From the NCBI RefSeq assembly GCF_000720255.1, contig NZ_JOJE01000007.1, positions 124,001 to 188,000 of the forward strand: a stretch of 64,000 nucleotides of DNA, written 5' to 3'. Within the stretch, counting starts at the first letter, position 1. Each line of letters starts with the position of its first letter. The DNA comes from Streptomyces griseus subsp. griseus. GTDB taxonomy: Bacteria; Actinomycetota; Actinomycetes; Streptomycetales; Streptomycetaceae. The notes beneath the pieces are model-generated. The model searched no databases, had not been told where the DNA came from, and worked only from the letters and a program-made list of their open reading frames with translations. Below are positions 43,686 through 50,812 of the stretch, piece after piece. The translations under genes were made by a program, and so were the position numbers.

Positions 43686-45749
43686 ATGTCCGAAGCCAGC
43701 CCCGACGTCAACCGGCGCCGATTCCTCCAACTCGCGGGCGCCACCACGGCGTTCACGGCGCTGTCGAACAGCATCGAGCGCGCGGCCGCGCTGCCCGCGA
43801 ACCACCGCACGGGGTCGATCGAGGATGTCGAGCACATCGTCGTCCTGATGCAGGAGAACCGTTCCTTCGACCACTACTTCGGCAAGCTGAGAGGCGTCCG
43901 CGGCTTCGGCGACCCGCGCCCGGTGACCCTGGCGAACGGCAAGACGGTCTGGCACCAGCCCGACGGCACCAAGGACGTACTGCCCTTCCACCCCGACGCC
44001 GACGACCTGGGGATGGCGTTCCTCCAGGACCTCCCGCACGGCTGGAACGACGGACACGCGGCCTTCAACGGGGGCCAGTACGACAAGTGGGTCCCCTCGA
44101 AGGGCTCCACGACGATGGCGTACCTGACCCGCCAGGACATCCCGTTCCACTACGCCCTCGCCGACTCCTTCACGGTCTGCGACGCCTACCACTGCTCGTT
44201 CATCGGCTCGACCGACCCCAACCGCTACTACATGTGGACGGGGTACACCGGCAACGACGGCACCGGCGGCGGCCCGGTCCTCGGCAACGACGAGGTGGGC
44301 TACGGCTGGACGACGTACCCCGAGCGCCTGGAGAAGGCCGGGATCTCCTGGAAGATCTACCAGGACGTCGGTGACGGCCTGGACGCCAAAGGCGGCTGGG
44401 GCTGGATCGAGGACGCCTACCGCGGCAACTACGGGGACAACTCGCTCCTCTACTTCAACCAGTACCGGGGCGCCCAGCCCGGCGACCCCCTCTACGACAA
44501 GGCCCGCACCGGCACCGACTACCGCAAGGGCGAGGGCTACTTCGACCAGCTGAAGGCCGATGTGAAGGGCGGCAGGCTGCCGCAGATTTCCTGGATCGTC
44601 GCCCCCGAGGCCTTCACCGAGCACCCCAACTGGCCCGCCAACTACGGCGCCTGGTACGTCGCCCAGGTCCTGGACGCGCTCACCTCCGACCCGGCGGTGT
44701 GGGCGAAGACGGCCCTGTTCCTCACGTACGACGAGAACGACGGCTTCTTCGACCACCTGATCCCGCCCTTCCCACCGGCCTCCGGGGCGCAGGGCAAGTC
44801 GACGGTCGACGTCGGCCCCGACCTGTTCAAGGGGGACTCCGGTCACGTCGCAGGCCCCTACGGGCTCGGCCAGCGGGTGCCGATGCTGGTCCTCTCGCCC
44901 TGGAGCAAGGGCGGGTACGTCTGCTCCGAGACCCTGGACCACACCTCGATCATCCGGTTCATGGAGCGCCGCTTCGGCGTCCACGAGCCCAACATCTCGC
45001 CATGGCGGCGGACCGTGTGCGGCGACCTGACCACCGCCTTCGACTTCTCCCGCAAGGACACCCGGCCGGCCGCCCTGCCCGCCACCGACGGCTACCGGCC
45101 GCCGGACCGCGACCGCCATCCCGACTACGTGCCGACCCCGCCCGCCAACCCCGTCCTGCCCAAGCAGGAACGGGGAGTGCGCCCCTCCCGTCCCCTCAGG
45201 TACGCCCCCTACGTGGACGCCTCGGCGGACCCGGCGGCCGGGAGGCTCACCCTGACCTTTGCCTCGGGCCCCAAGGCGGGCGCCGCCTTCCTCGTCACCT
45301 CCGGCAACCGCACCGACGGCCCCTGGACCTACACCACCGAAGCCGGCAAGACCGTCGCCGACACCTGGAACTCCTCGTACTCCAAGGGCTGGTACGACCT
45401 GACCGTGCACGGCCCCAACGGCTTCCTGCGCGTCTTCGAGGGCCCGGGCAAGGCCGCCGGACCCGAGGTCACCGCGCGGCACACCGGCGACGACATCCAA
45501 CTGACCCTCACCAACCGGGGCTCGGGCCCGGTGCGGCTGAAGGTCGCCTGCGGCTACGGCGGCGCGACCAGGACCTTCACGGTCCGGCCCGGCGCCACCG
45601 TCCGGCACACCGTCGACCTCGCCGCGAGCGCGCGCTGGTACGACCTGACGGTCACCGCCGACGCCCAACCGGGCTTCCTGCGGCGCTTCGCCGGGCACGT
45701 CGAGAACGGGAAGCCAGGGGTGAGTGACCCGGCGATCGCCGCCGGGTAA
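43686..45749 (+). CDS. Tat-exported phospholipase C, phosphocholine-specific type
   Basis: A 687-residue secreted enzyme. The signal VNRRRFLQLAGATTAFTAL is a Tat signal. The phosphoesterase domain starts EHIVVLMQENRSFDHYFGKL, with the active-site Glu-Asn of this alkaline-phosphatase-fold family, and continues with FLTYDENDGFFDHL (metal-binding Asp, His). Two C-terminal DUF756 repeats (YVDASADPAAGRLTLTFASG and ARHTGDDIQLTLTNRG) are characteristic of bacterial non-haemolytic or haemolytic PLC. ATG at 43686 follows GAGAGG; the longer upstream frame is non-coding. Likely releases phosphate from phospholipids. Confidence 0.92.
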   Translation: MSEASPDVNRRRFLQLAGATTAFTALSNSIERAAALPANHRTGSIEDVEHIVVLMQENRSFDHYFGKLRGVRGFGDPRPVTLANGKTVWHQPDGTKDVLPFHPDADDLGMAFLQDLPHGWNDGHAAFNGGQYDKWVPSKGSTTMAYLTRQDIPFHYALADSFTVCDAYHCSFIGSTDPNRYYMWTGYTGNDGTGGGPVLGNDEVGYGWTTYPERLEKAGISWKIYQDVGDGLDAKGGWGWIEDAYRGNYGDNSLLYFNQYRGAQPGDPLYDKARTGTDYRKGEGYFDQLKADVKGGRLPQISWIVAPEAFTEHPNWPANYGAWYVAQVLDALTSDPAVWAKTALFLTYDENDGFFDHLIPPFPPASGAQGKSTVDVGPDLFKGDSGHVAGPYGLGQRVPMLVLSPWSKGGYVCSETLDHTSIIRFMERRFGVHEPNISPWRRTVCGDLTTAFDFSRKDTRPAALPATDGYRPPDRDRHPDYVPTPPANPVLPKQERGVRPSRPLRYAPYVDASADPAAGRLTLTFASGPKAGAAFLVTSGNRTDGPWTYTTEAGKTVADTWNSSYSKGWYDLTVHGPNGFLRVFEGPGKAAGPEVTARHTGDDIQLTLTNRGSGPVRLKVACGYGGATRTFTVRPGATVRHTVDLAASARWYDLTVTADAQPGFLRRFAGHVENGKPGVSDPAIAAG

Positions 45750-45814
45750 AGGCTGAACCATGCCGGATCGCCGGGGCTGGTCAGGTCCAGGTGGGGTCGG
45801 GATAGTGTGCCCCG

Positions 45815-46639
45815 GTGACGACGCAATCGAACACTCCTGCTGGCTGGTATCCCGACCCGCACGGAGCGCCCCGGACACTCCGTTACTGGGACGGAGCGCA
45901 GTGGACCCTGCACACCGACGCGAACCAGCAGCAGGGCGCGGCGGCTCAGCACGTGCCCCAGCAGCCCGCCGGCCCCGACCCGCGCGTGCAGCGTCAGGTG
46001 CAGCAGCAGGCCGGGGTCGCCGCGGGCGGCTCCGGCGGCGGCACCCTCTTCAGTGAGCCGGTGCTGGTCGTCAACCAGAAGGCCAAGCTGATCGAGGTGA
46101 CCAACGAGTACAAGGTCATGGATCAGCACGGCCGTGAGATCGGCGCGGTCGTCCAGGTCGGGCAGAGCGCCCTGAAGAAGATCATGCGTGTCCTCTTCAG
46201 CCTCGACCAGTACATGACGCACAAGCTGGAGATCCGCGACGCCTACGGTCAGCCGGTGCTGAAGCTGACGCGGCCGCGGAAGATATTCAAGTCCCGGGTG
46301 GTCGTGGAGCGTCCGGACGGTCAGCCGGTCGGCGAGATCGTCCAGCAGAACGTCTTCGGGAAGATCAACTTCGCGATGCACGCGGGCGGTCACCAGGTCG
46401 GCGCCATCAAGGCGGAGAACTGGCGGGCGTGGAACTTCGCGATCGTCGACCACGCTGACAACGAGGTCGCCCGGATCACCAAGACCTGGGAAGGCCTGGC
46501 CAAGACGCTGTTCACCACGGCCGACAACTACGTCCTGCAGATCCACTACCAGCTGCCCGAGCCGCTGCTGAGCCTGGTCGTCGCCACGGCGCTCACCGTC
46601 GACACCGCGCTGAAGCAGGACGCGCGTGGTCTCGGCTGA
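45815..46639 (+). CDS. DUF2510 plus phospholipid scramblase-related (LURP-like) protein
   Basis: A 274-residue protein. The N-terminal DUF2510 segment PAGWYPDPHGAPRTLRYWDG is typical of actinobacteria. A Gln-rich linker follows, then a tubby-like scramblase domain (FSEPVLVVNQKAKLIEVTNE to QIHYQLPEPLLSLVVATALT) ending in a hydrophobic helix that could touch the membrane. The GTG at 45815 lacks a ribosome site, but TAGTGT 7 bases before it could be the -10 of a leaderless promoter. It is convergent with the DMT gene, 14 bp apart. Function unknown. Confidence 0.85.
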   Translation: MTTQSNTPAGWYPDPHGAPRTLRYWDGAQWTLHTDANQQQGAAAQHVPQQPAGPDPRVQRQVQQQAGVAAGGSGGGTLFSEPVLVVNQKAKLIEVTNEYKVMDQHGREIGAVVQVGQSALKKIMRVLFSLDQYMTHKLEIRDAYGQPVLKLTRPRKIFKSRVVVERPDGQPVGEIVQQNVFGKINFAMHAGGHQVGAIKAENWRAWNFAIVDHADNEVARITKTWEGLAKTLFTTADNYVLQIHYQLPEPLLSLVVATALTVDTALKQDARGLG

Positions 46640-46653
46640 CCGCTCTGCACCTT

Positions 46654-47595
46654 CTACAGCGGTGTGAGATGCCCCGGTTCCGACGCCGGCCGGGGCAGCA
46701 GCGCCGGTTCCGGCGAGGCCGACTCGGGCCTCAGTGCCAGCACCGCGGCCACCGGGTGCTCCTCCTCGTACGCGGGCTCGGGCGTCGCCCGCGACAGCAG
46801 CACCACGCCCCAGGAGGCCAGGCCCGCTCCCGCCAGCGCCAGGAGCACGCCCGCCGCGCCGCCCTGGAGCCGCTCGCCCAGCAGCGTGAGGCCGATCACC
46901 GCGGCGGCCACCGGGTTCGCCAGCGTCACCACCGCGAGCGGCGCGCCCAGACCACCCCGGTAGGCGGTCTGCGACAGCAGCAGCCCGCCGGTGGCGAAGG
47001 CCGCGACGAGCAGCGCCACCCCGACCACCTGCACGCTCAGCAGCGGGCCCGAGCGGTCCGTCGCCGCCACCGTCACCGTCTGTGTGAGCGCCGAGGCGAC
47101 ACCGGAGGCGAAGCCGGACGCGGTCGCGTGCCGCAGGCCCGGCCGGGCCCCGGGCCGCCCCAGCAGCCCGATCAGCCCCGCCGTCACCGCGGCCACGGTC
47201 AGCGACTCCGGCACGCTCAGCACCTCGTCGGGCGCCGATCCGGACGCCGTGACCAGGATCGCGGCCAGGCCGGCCAGCGTGTACGCGGTGCCCCGCCACT
47301 CGGCCCCGGTCACCCGCCGCCCCGCGACGCGCGCGCCCAGCGGCACCGCCGCGACGAGGGTGAGCGCGCCGAGCGGCTGGACCACGGTGAGCGGACCGTA
47401 CCTGAGGGCCACGACGTGCAGCAGCGCGGCGCCGGCGTTGAGACCGACGGACCACCACCAGGCGCCGGACGCCAGCAGCCGCAGTGTCCCCCGGCCCGGG
47501 TCGCGGGAGGCCAGCCGCTCCTGGGCGACGGCCGCGGCGGCGTAGGCGACGGCGGAGAACAGGGACAGCACCACGGCGACGAGGGTGGCGTTCAT
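46654..47595 (-). CDS. DMT-superfamily transporter (EamA-like)
   Basis: A 313-residue permease with about nine to ten helices in two related halves, beginning LVAVVLSLFSAVAYAAAAVA and including VALRYGPLTVVQPLGALTLV and the second-half signature LANPVAAAVIGLTLLGERL. A charged C-terminal tail lies in the cytoplasm. ATG at 47595 overlaps the stop of the PAP2 gene (ATGA), so they are co-translated. Substrate unknown; EamA members export metabolites or amino acids, and NIPA-like ones move Mg2+. Confidence 0.85.
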   Translation of the reverse strand: MNATLVAVVLSLFSAVAYAAAAVAQERLASRDPGRGTLRLLASGAWWWSVGLNAGAALLHVVALRYGPLTVVQPLGALTLVAAVPLGARVAGRRVTGAEWRGTAYTLAGLAAILVTASGSAPDEVLSVPESLTVAAVTAGLIGLLGRPGARPGLRHATASGFASGVASALTQTVTVAATDRSGPLLSVQVVGVALLVAAFATGGLLLSQTAYRGGLGAPLAVVTLANPVAAAVIGLTLLGERLQGGAAGVLLALAGAGLASWGVVLLSRATPEPAYEEEHPVAAVLALRPESASPEPALLPRPASEPGHLTPL

Positions 47596-48428
47596 CGGCC
47601 CGCTCCGACCAGGGCGTTCTCCTCGGCCGGCGCCAGCCGGCGCGGCACGCGTCCGGCCGTCGTGGCCGTGCGGTGCGGCGAGCGAAGCGAGATGGGGGTC
47701 CCCCCGGACGAAGTCTGGGGGAGGATCACCGCGAGGGCGAGTCCGAGGACGGCCCCCGCGACGATCGCGTCCAGCCAGTAGTGATTCGCGGTCCCGACGA
47801 TCACCAGCAGCGTCACCAGCGGGTGCAGCAGCCACAGCCACCGCCACCGCGACCGGGTGGCGACGATCAGGCCGATCGCCACCATCAGGGCCCAGCCGAA
47901 GTGCAGCGAGGGCATCGCGGCGAACTGGTTGGAGAGGTGGTCGGTCTGCGGCGGCCCGTACACCGAGGGGCCGTACACCCGCGCGGTGTCGATCAGTCCG
48001 GTCGCGGCGAGCATGCGCGGCGGGGCCAGCGGGAACGCGAGATGCACCAGGAGCGCGGCGGCGGTCACGGCCGCGAGCACGCGGCGGGCCCAGACGTAGT
48101 GGAGGGGGCGGCGCAGGTAGAGCCAGATGAGGAAGGCCGCGGTGGCCGGGAAGTGGACGGTCGCGTAGTAGGTGTTCGCCAGGTGCGCCAGGGTGTCGCC
48201 GTGCAGCAGCCAGGACTGCACCGCGCCCTCGCCGGGCAGGTGGACGGCCCGTTCCAGGTCCCACACGCGGTGGGCGTTGTGGAAGGCCTCGGCGGTGTGG
48301 CCCGTCGCCAGCTGCCGGCCGAGCTTGTAGACGAGGAAGAGTCCTGCGACGAGCAGGAGCTCACGGACGAGCGGCGGCCGCGCTGTCGCGTCGGCCTCCG
48401 CCGCCACAGGCTCGGTGCGGGCGTTCAT
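47592..48428 (-). CDS. PAP2-superfamily membrane phosphatase (inositol phosphorylceramide synthase-like)
   Basis: A 278-residue six-helix membrane protein. QFAAMPSLHFGWALMVAIGL and GTANHYWLDAIVAGAVLGL carry the second and third PAP2 motifs (SLHFG with catalytic His, and the H-x-x-x-D). The N-terminal half (WDLERAVHLPGEGAVQSWLL) matches the PAP2_3 or Aur1-like subgroup. Acts on lipid phosphates at the outer membrane face. ATG at 48428. A 16-bp repeat array lies upstream, so it is probably controlled by the divergent TetR protein together with the DMT gene. Confidence 0.88.
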   Translation of the reverse strand: MNARTEPVAAEADATARPPLVRELLLVAGLFLVYKLGRQLATGHTAEAFHNAHRVWDLERAVHLPGEGAVQSWLLHGDTLAHLANTYYATVHFPATAAFLIWLYLRRPLHYVWARRVLAAVTAAALLVHLAFPLAPPRMLAATGLIDTARVYGPSVYGPPQTDHLSNQFAAMPSLHFGWALMVAIGLIVATRSRWRWLWLLHPLVTLLVIVGTANHYWLDAIVAGAVLGLALAVILPQTSSGGTPISLRSPHRTATTAGRVPRRLAPAEENALVGAGR

Positions 48429-48495
48429 CCCCAGGCCCCCTTGCTGACGGTGGTGCGTTCTGTGGCGCCTGACGGGCTTGTGACCCGTGCGGTCG

Positions 48496-48639
48496 TCATC
48501 GATACGGTTGCGTACCGATACGTTAGTGTACCGATACGATGAAGTACCGATACGGTGGGGTACCGAAACGATATAGTACCGAAACGTAAGTGTACCGATA
48601 CGGATCTGTACCGGTACACTGGCGTATCGATTGACGTAG
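48496..48639. repeat. Nine tandem 16-bp repeats between the PAP2 and tetR genes
   Basis: A unit with core GTACCGATACG recurs in exact 16-bp register at 48496, 48512, 48528, 48544, 48560, 48576, 48592, 48608 and 48624. Units 2, 3, 4 and 7 keep the core; units 5 and 6 read GTACCGAAACG; units 1, 8 and 9 are more diverged. The core has matching ends (CGTA and TACG), as expected for a dimeric repressor site. It fills the divergent promoter region. Confidence 0.85.
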
Positions 48640-48689
48640 GACACGCTGGGTGGGAAGCCTCGAGCCCCACTCGACCGAGGAGACAGCTG

Positions 48690-49304
48690 ATGACGTCGCA
48701 GGCCGCGGACGACCGGGGGACGGTCGCCGCCTCGCGCCGCTCCAAAATCACGCCTGAACGCGAACAGGAGTTCTTCGACGCCCTCATCGAACAACTCCGG
48801 GAGTGCGGCTACGACGCCGTCACCATGGAGGGCGTCGCCGCCACCACGAAGTGCAGCAAGTCCACGCTGTACCGGCAGTGGAAGACGAAGCCGCAGTTCG
48901 TGGTGGCCGCACTGCGCTCCCGTCGCCGCTCCCGTCTTGTCGGCATCGACACAGGATCACTCGCGGAGGATCTGCGGGAGGCCGCGCGGGCCGCGGGCCG
49001 CTGGTCGGACAGCGACACCAAGCTGCTCCAGGCGCTCGGCCACGCCGTCACCCAGGACGAGGAGCTCGCACGGGCGCTGCGCGAGGCGCTCGTCGATCCG
49101 GAGATCGCCGCGCTGCGGGACATGCTGCGGCGGGGTGTCGAGCGCGGCGAGGTCCCCGCGGACCATCCGGCGCTGGAGTACATTCCGACCCAACTGCTGG
49201 GTCTGGTGCGGGCCCGGCCGATTCTCGACGGCGAGTACGCCGACCCGGACTACCTCGTCCGATTCGTGGAAGTCGTGGTGCTCCCGGCGCTCGGACTCCG
49301 ATAG
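48690..49304 (+). CDS. TetR-family transcriptional regulator
   Basis: A 204-residue repressor. The HTH is at about 38-60 (YDAVTMEGVAATTKCSKSTL then YRQWKTKPQFVVAAL), and the C-terminal domain (QLLGLVRARPILDGEYADPD) fits the TetR_C group of actinobacterial regulators. ATG at 48690 has AGGAG 8 bases upstream. It probably binds the nine-repeat array 50 bp upstream, controlling itself and the divergent PAP2/DMT operon. Confidence 0.92.
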   Translation: MTSQAADDRGTVAASRRSKITPEREQEFFDALIEQLRECGYDAVTMEGVAATTKCSKSTLYRQWKTKPQFVVAALRSRRRSRLVGIDTGSLAEDLREAARAAGRWSDSDTKLLQALGHAVTQDEELARALREALVDPEIAALRDMLRRGVERGEVPADHPALEYIPTQLLGLVRARPILDGEYADPDYLVRFVEVVVLPALGLR

Positions 49305-49383
49305 ACCCAGGCCACCGTCCGTGGGATGACCGGACGGCGGCCTGTTCGCGCCGCACCGTGGGGACGGGGGCGGCGCGCACCCC

Positions 49384-49432
49384 CCGGCCGGGTGGGGCTC
49401 CTCTTGAGCGGAGGGGCGCCCCACCCGGCCGG
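49384..49432. terminator. Bidirectional terminator between tetR and the DUF2510 gene
   Basis: Perfect 15-bp arms CCGGCCGGGTGGGGC and GCCCCACCCGGCCGG with a 19-base loop, between convergent genes. Confidence 0.75.
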
Positions 49433-49459
49433 CTCATGTGCGTCCCGGCCGGGGGCGGC

Positions 49460-50479
49460 TCAGACGTTCTGGCCGCTGCCGCCGCCCTTCGACACCTCGA
49501 TGCCCTTCGTGATCGTGTCGATCACGGTCTCCTTCGTGTCCGCGTCCACGCCGAAGCGGACCACCACCAGCAGCTTGGAGTTGGCGGGTGAGGGGAAGGC
49601 GAGCGACTCGACGATGCCGTCCGCGCCCTTGCTCGTGACCGCCTTCCAGCGGACCAGGTAGCCCTTCTGGCCGGCCACCGTCACCGCCTTGGAGTCGAGC
49701 ACCTCGTGCGAGGTGATCTTCCCGTAGGTGGTGCCGCCGTACGACTCCTCGGCGTTGGCCGAGATGTCCGCCTTGGCGACCTCCTCGGGCGTGCTGCCGC
49801 GGGTGCCCAGTGCCTCGGCGGGCGCGGAGTACGCGCCGCCCTTCGTGCAGGACTTGGAGGTGTCGCCCGGGCAGTCGTAGGAGTCCTTCGACGTGACCTG
49901 CGCGCCCACGCCGGCCTGCTGGCCGTACCAGCCGTCCGGGATGGGGATGCTGATCCCGCTGATCGGGTCGCTGACCGAACCGCTCTCGATCTTCGGAGCC
50001 TCGGACCGGCCCGGCGAGGGGGTCCCACCGTCCTGGCCGCCCCCTCCCGAGCCACCGCCGGGGCCGCCCTGTCCGCCGTCGGAACCGCCGCCGCCCTGGC
50101 CGCCGCCGGGCCCGCCAGGGCCGCCCGGGGCCCGCTGGGAGTTGGCCGTGCCGCCGCCCGAGTCGCCGTTGCCGGACAGGGCGTACACCCCCACGCCGAT
50201 GCACGCGAGGACGACGGCGGCCGCGGCCACGGCAATGCCGTTGCGCACGGCGCGGCGCGGCCCGGGGGCCGGAGGCGCGCCGGGGTAGGGGGGATAGGCC
50301 TGGTATGCCGGATGAGCCCCGGTGGCCGGCGGCTGCACCGGGGGACCCCATGAGGCGGGCGAGCCCGCGATACGGGTCTGGTCCGTCCATGCCCTGCCGT
50401 CCCACCACCGCTCGGTGGCGGGGGCGTCATTCGTCTGTCCGGGATCGGGGTACCACCCGGGAGGAGTCACCTGCGTCAT
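49460..50479 (-). CDS. DUF2510 membrane-anchored protein with extracellular domain
   Basis: A 339-residue protein. PPGWYPDPGQTND and RWWDGRAWTDQTR form a DUF2510 segment facing the cytoplasm. One helix (NGIAVAAAAVVLACIGVGVY, about 80-99) anchors it. A Gly-rich linker of about 50 residues leads to a folded extracellular domain (ISIPIPDGWYGQQAG to FGVDADTKETVIDTITKGIE) with two Cys (DCPGDTSKSC) that may form a disulfide. ATG at 50479 has TACCGT 7 bases upstream and no ribosome site, so it may be leaderless. Function unknown. Confidence 0.82.
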   Translation of the reverse strand: MTQVTPPGWYPDPGQTNDAPATERWWDGRAWTDQTRIAGSPASWGPPVQPPATGAHPAYQAYPPYPGAPPAPGPRRAVRNGIAVAAAAVVLACIGVGVYALSGNGDSGGGTANSQRAPGGPGGPGGGQGGGGSDGGQGGPGGGSGGGGQDGGTPSPGRSEAPKIESGSVSDPISGISIPIPDGWYGQQAGVGAQVTSKDSYDCPGDTSKSCTKGGAYSAPAEALGTRGSTPEEVAKADISANAEESYGGTTYGKITSHEVLDSKAVTVAGQKGYLVRWKAVTSKGADGIVESLAFPSPANSKLLVVVRFGVDADTKETVIDTITKGIEVSKGGGSGQNV

Positions 50480-50812
50480 ACCTTTACGGTATGAGGCGTG
50501 CGTGAAAGCGGGATGAGAGGGCCCGGCGATGAGCCAGTGGGGGTGCTCGCACCCAGGCGGCGGAGCCGCGCTTCGCCGCGGTCCCGTGCCCCGGAGTCGA
50601 TCACCTCGGGCTCCGGAAAGGGGTTCACGTCAATTCGGTGAAGCCTTCCCCAAGTTGACGCTCCCCGCGCCCGCGCAGGCCCGTCCCCCTTCTCTGTTCC
50701 CCGCCCGCTTCACCCCTCGCGGCAACAGGTGGTCCCAGCGGCCTCCGCTTGCGTCTTCAGAGGGCTACGCTCAAGGTCGTACGTCGTTCGGGCGACTTGG
50801 GGAGGTAACGGG
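50480..50812. other. Intergenic region upstream of the AAA/TPR gene
   Basis: About 330 bp between divergent genes. It contains a small hairpin (GGGTGC/GCACCC near 50550) and the ribosome site GGGGAGG at its right end. I see no gene and no convincing -35/-10 pair. Confidence 0.4.

Noticed and set aside
48496-48639. CRISPR array
   Set aside because: Units are 16 bp in total with 5-bp linkers, far too short for repeat plus spacer, and no cas gene is present.
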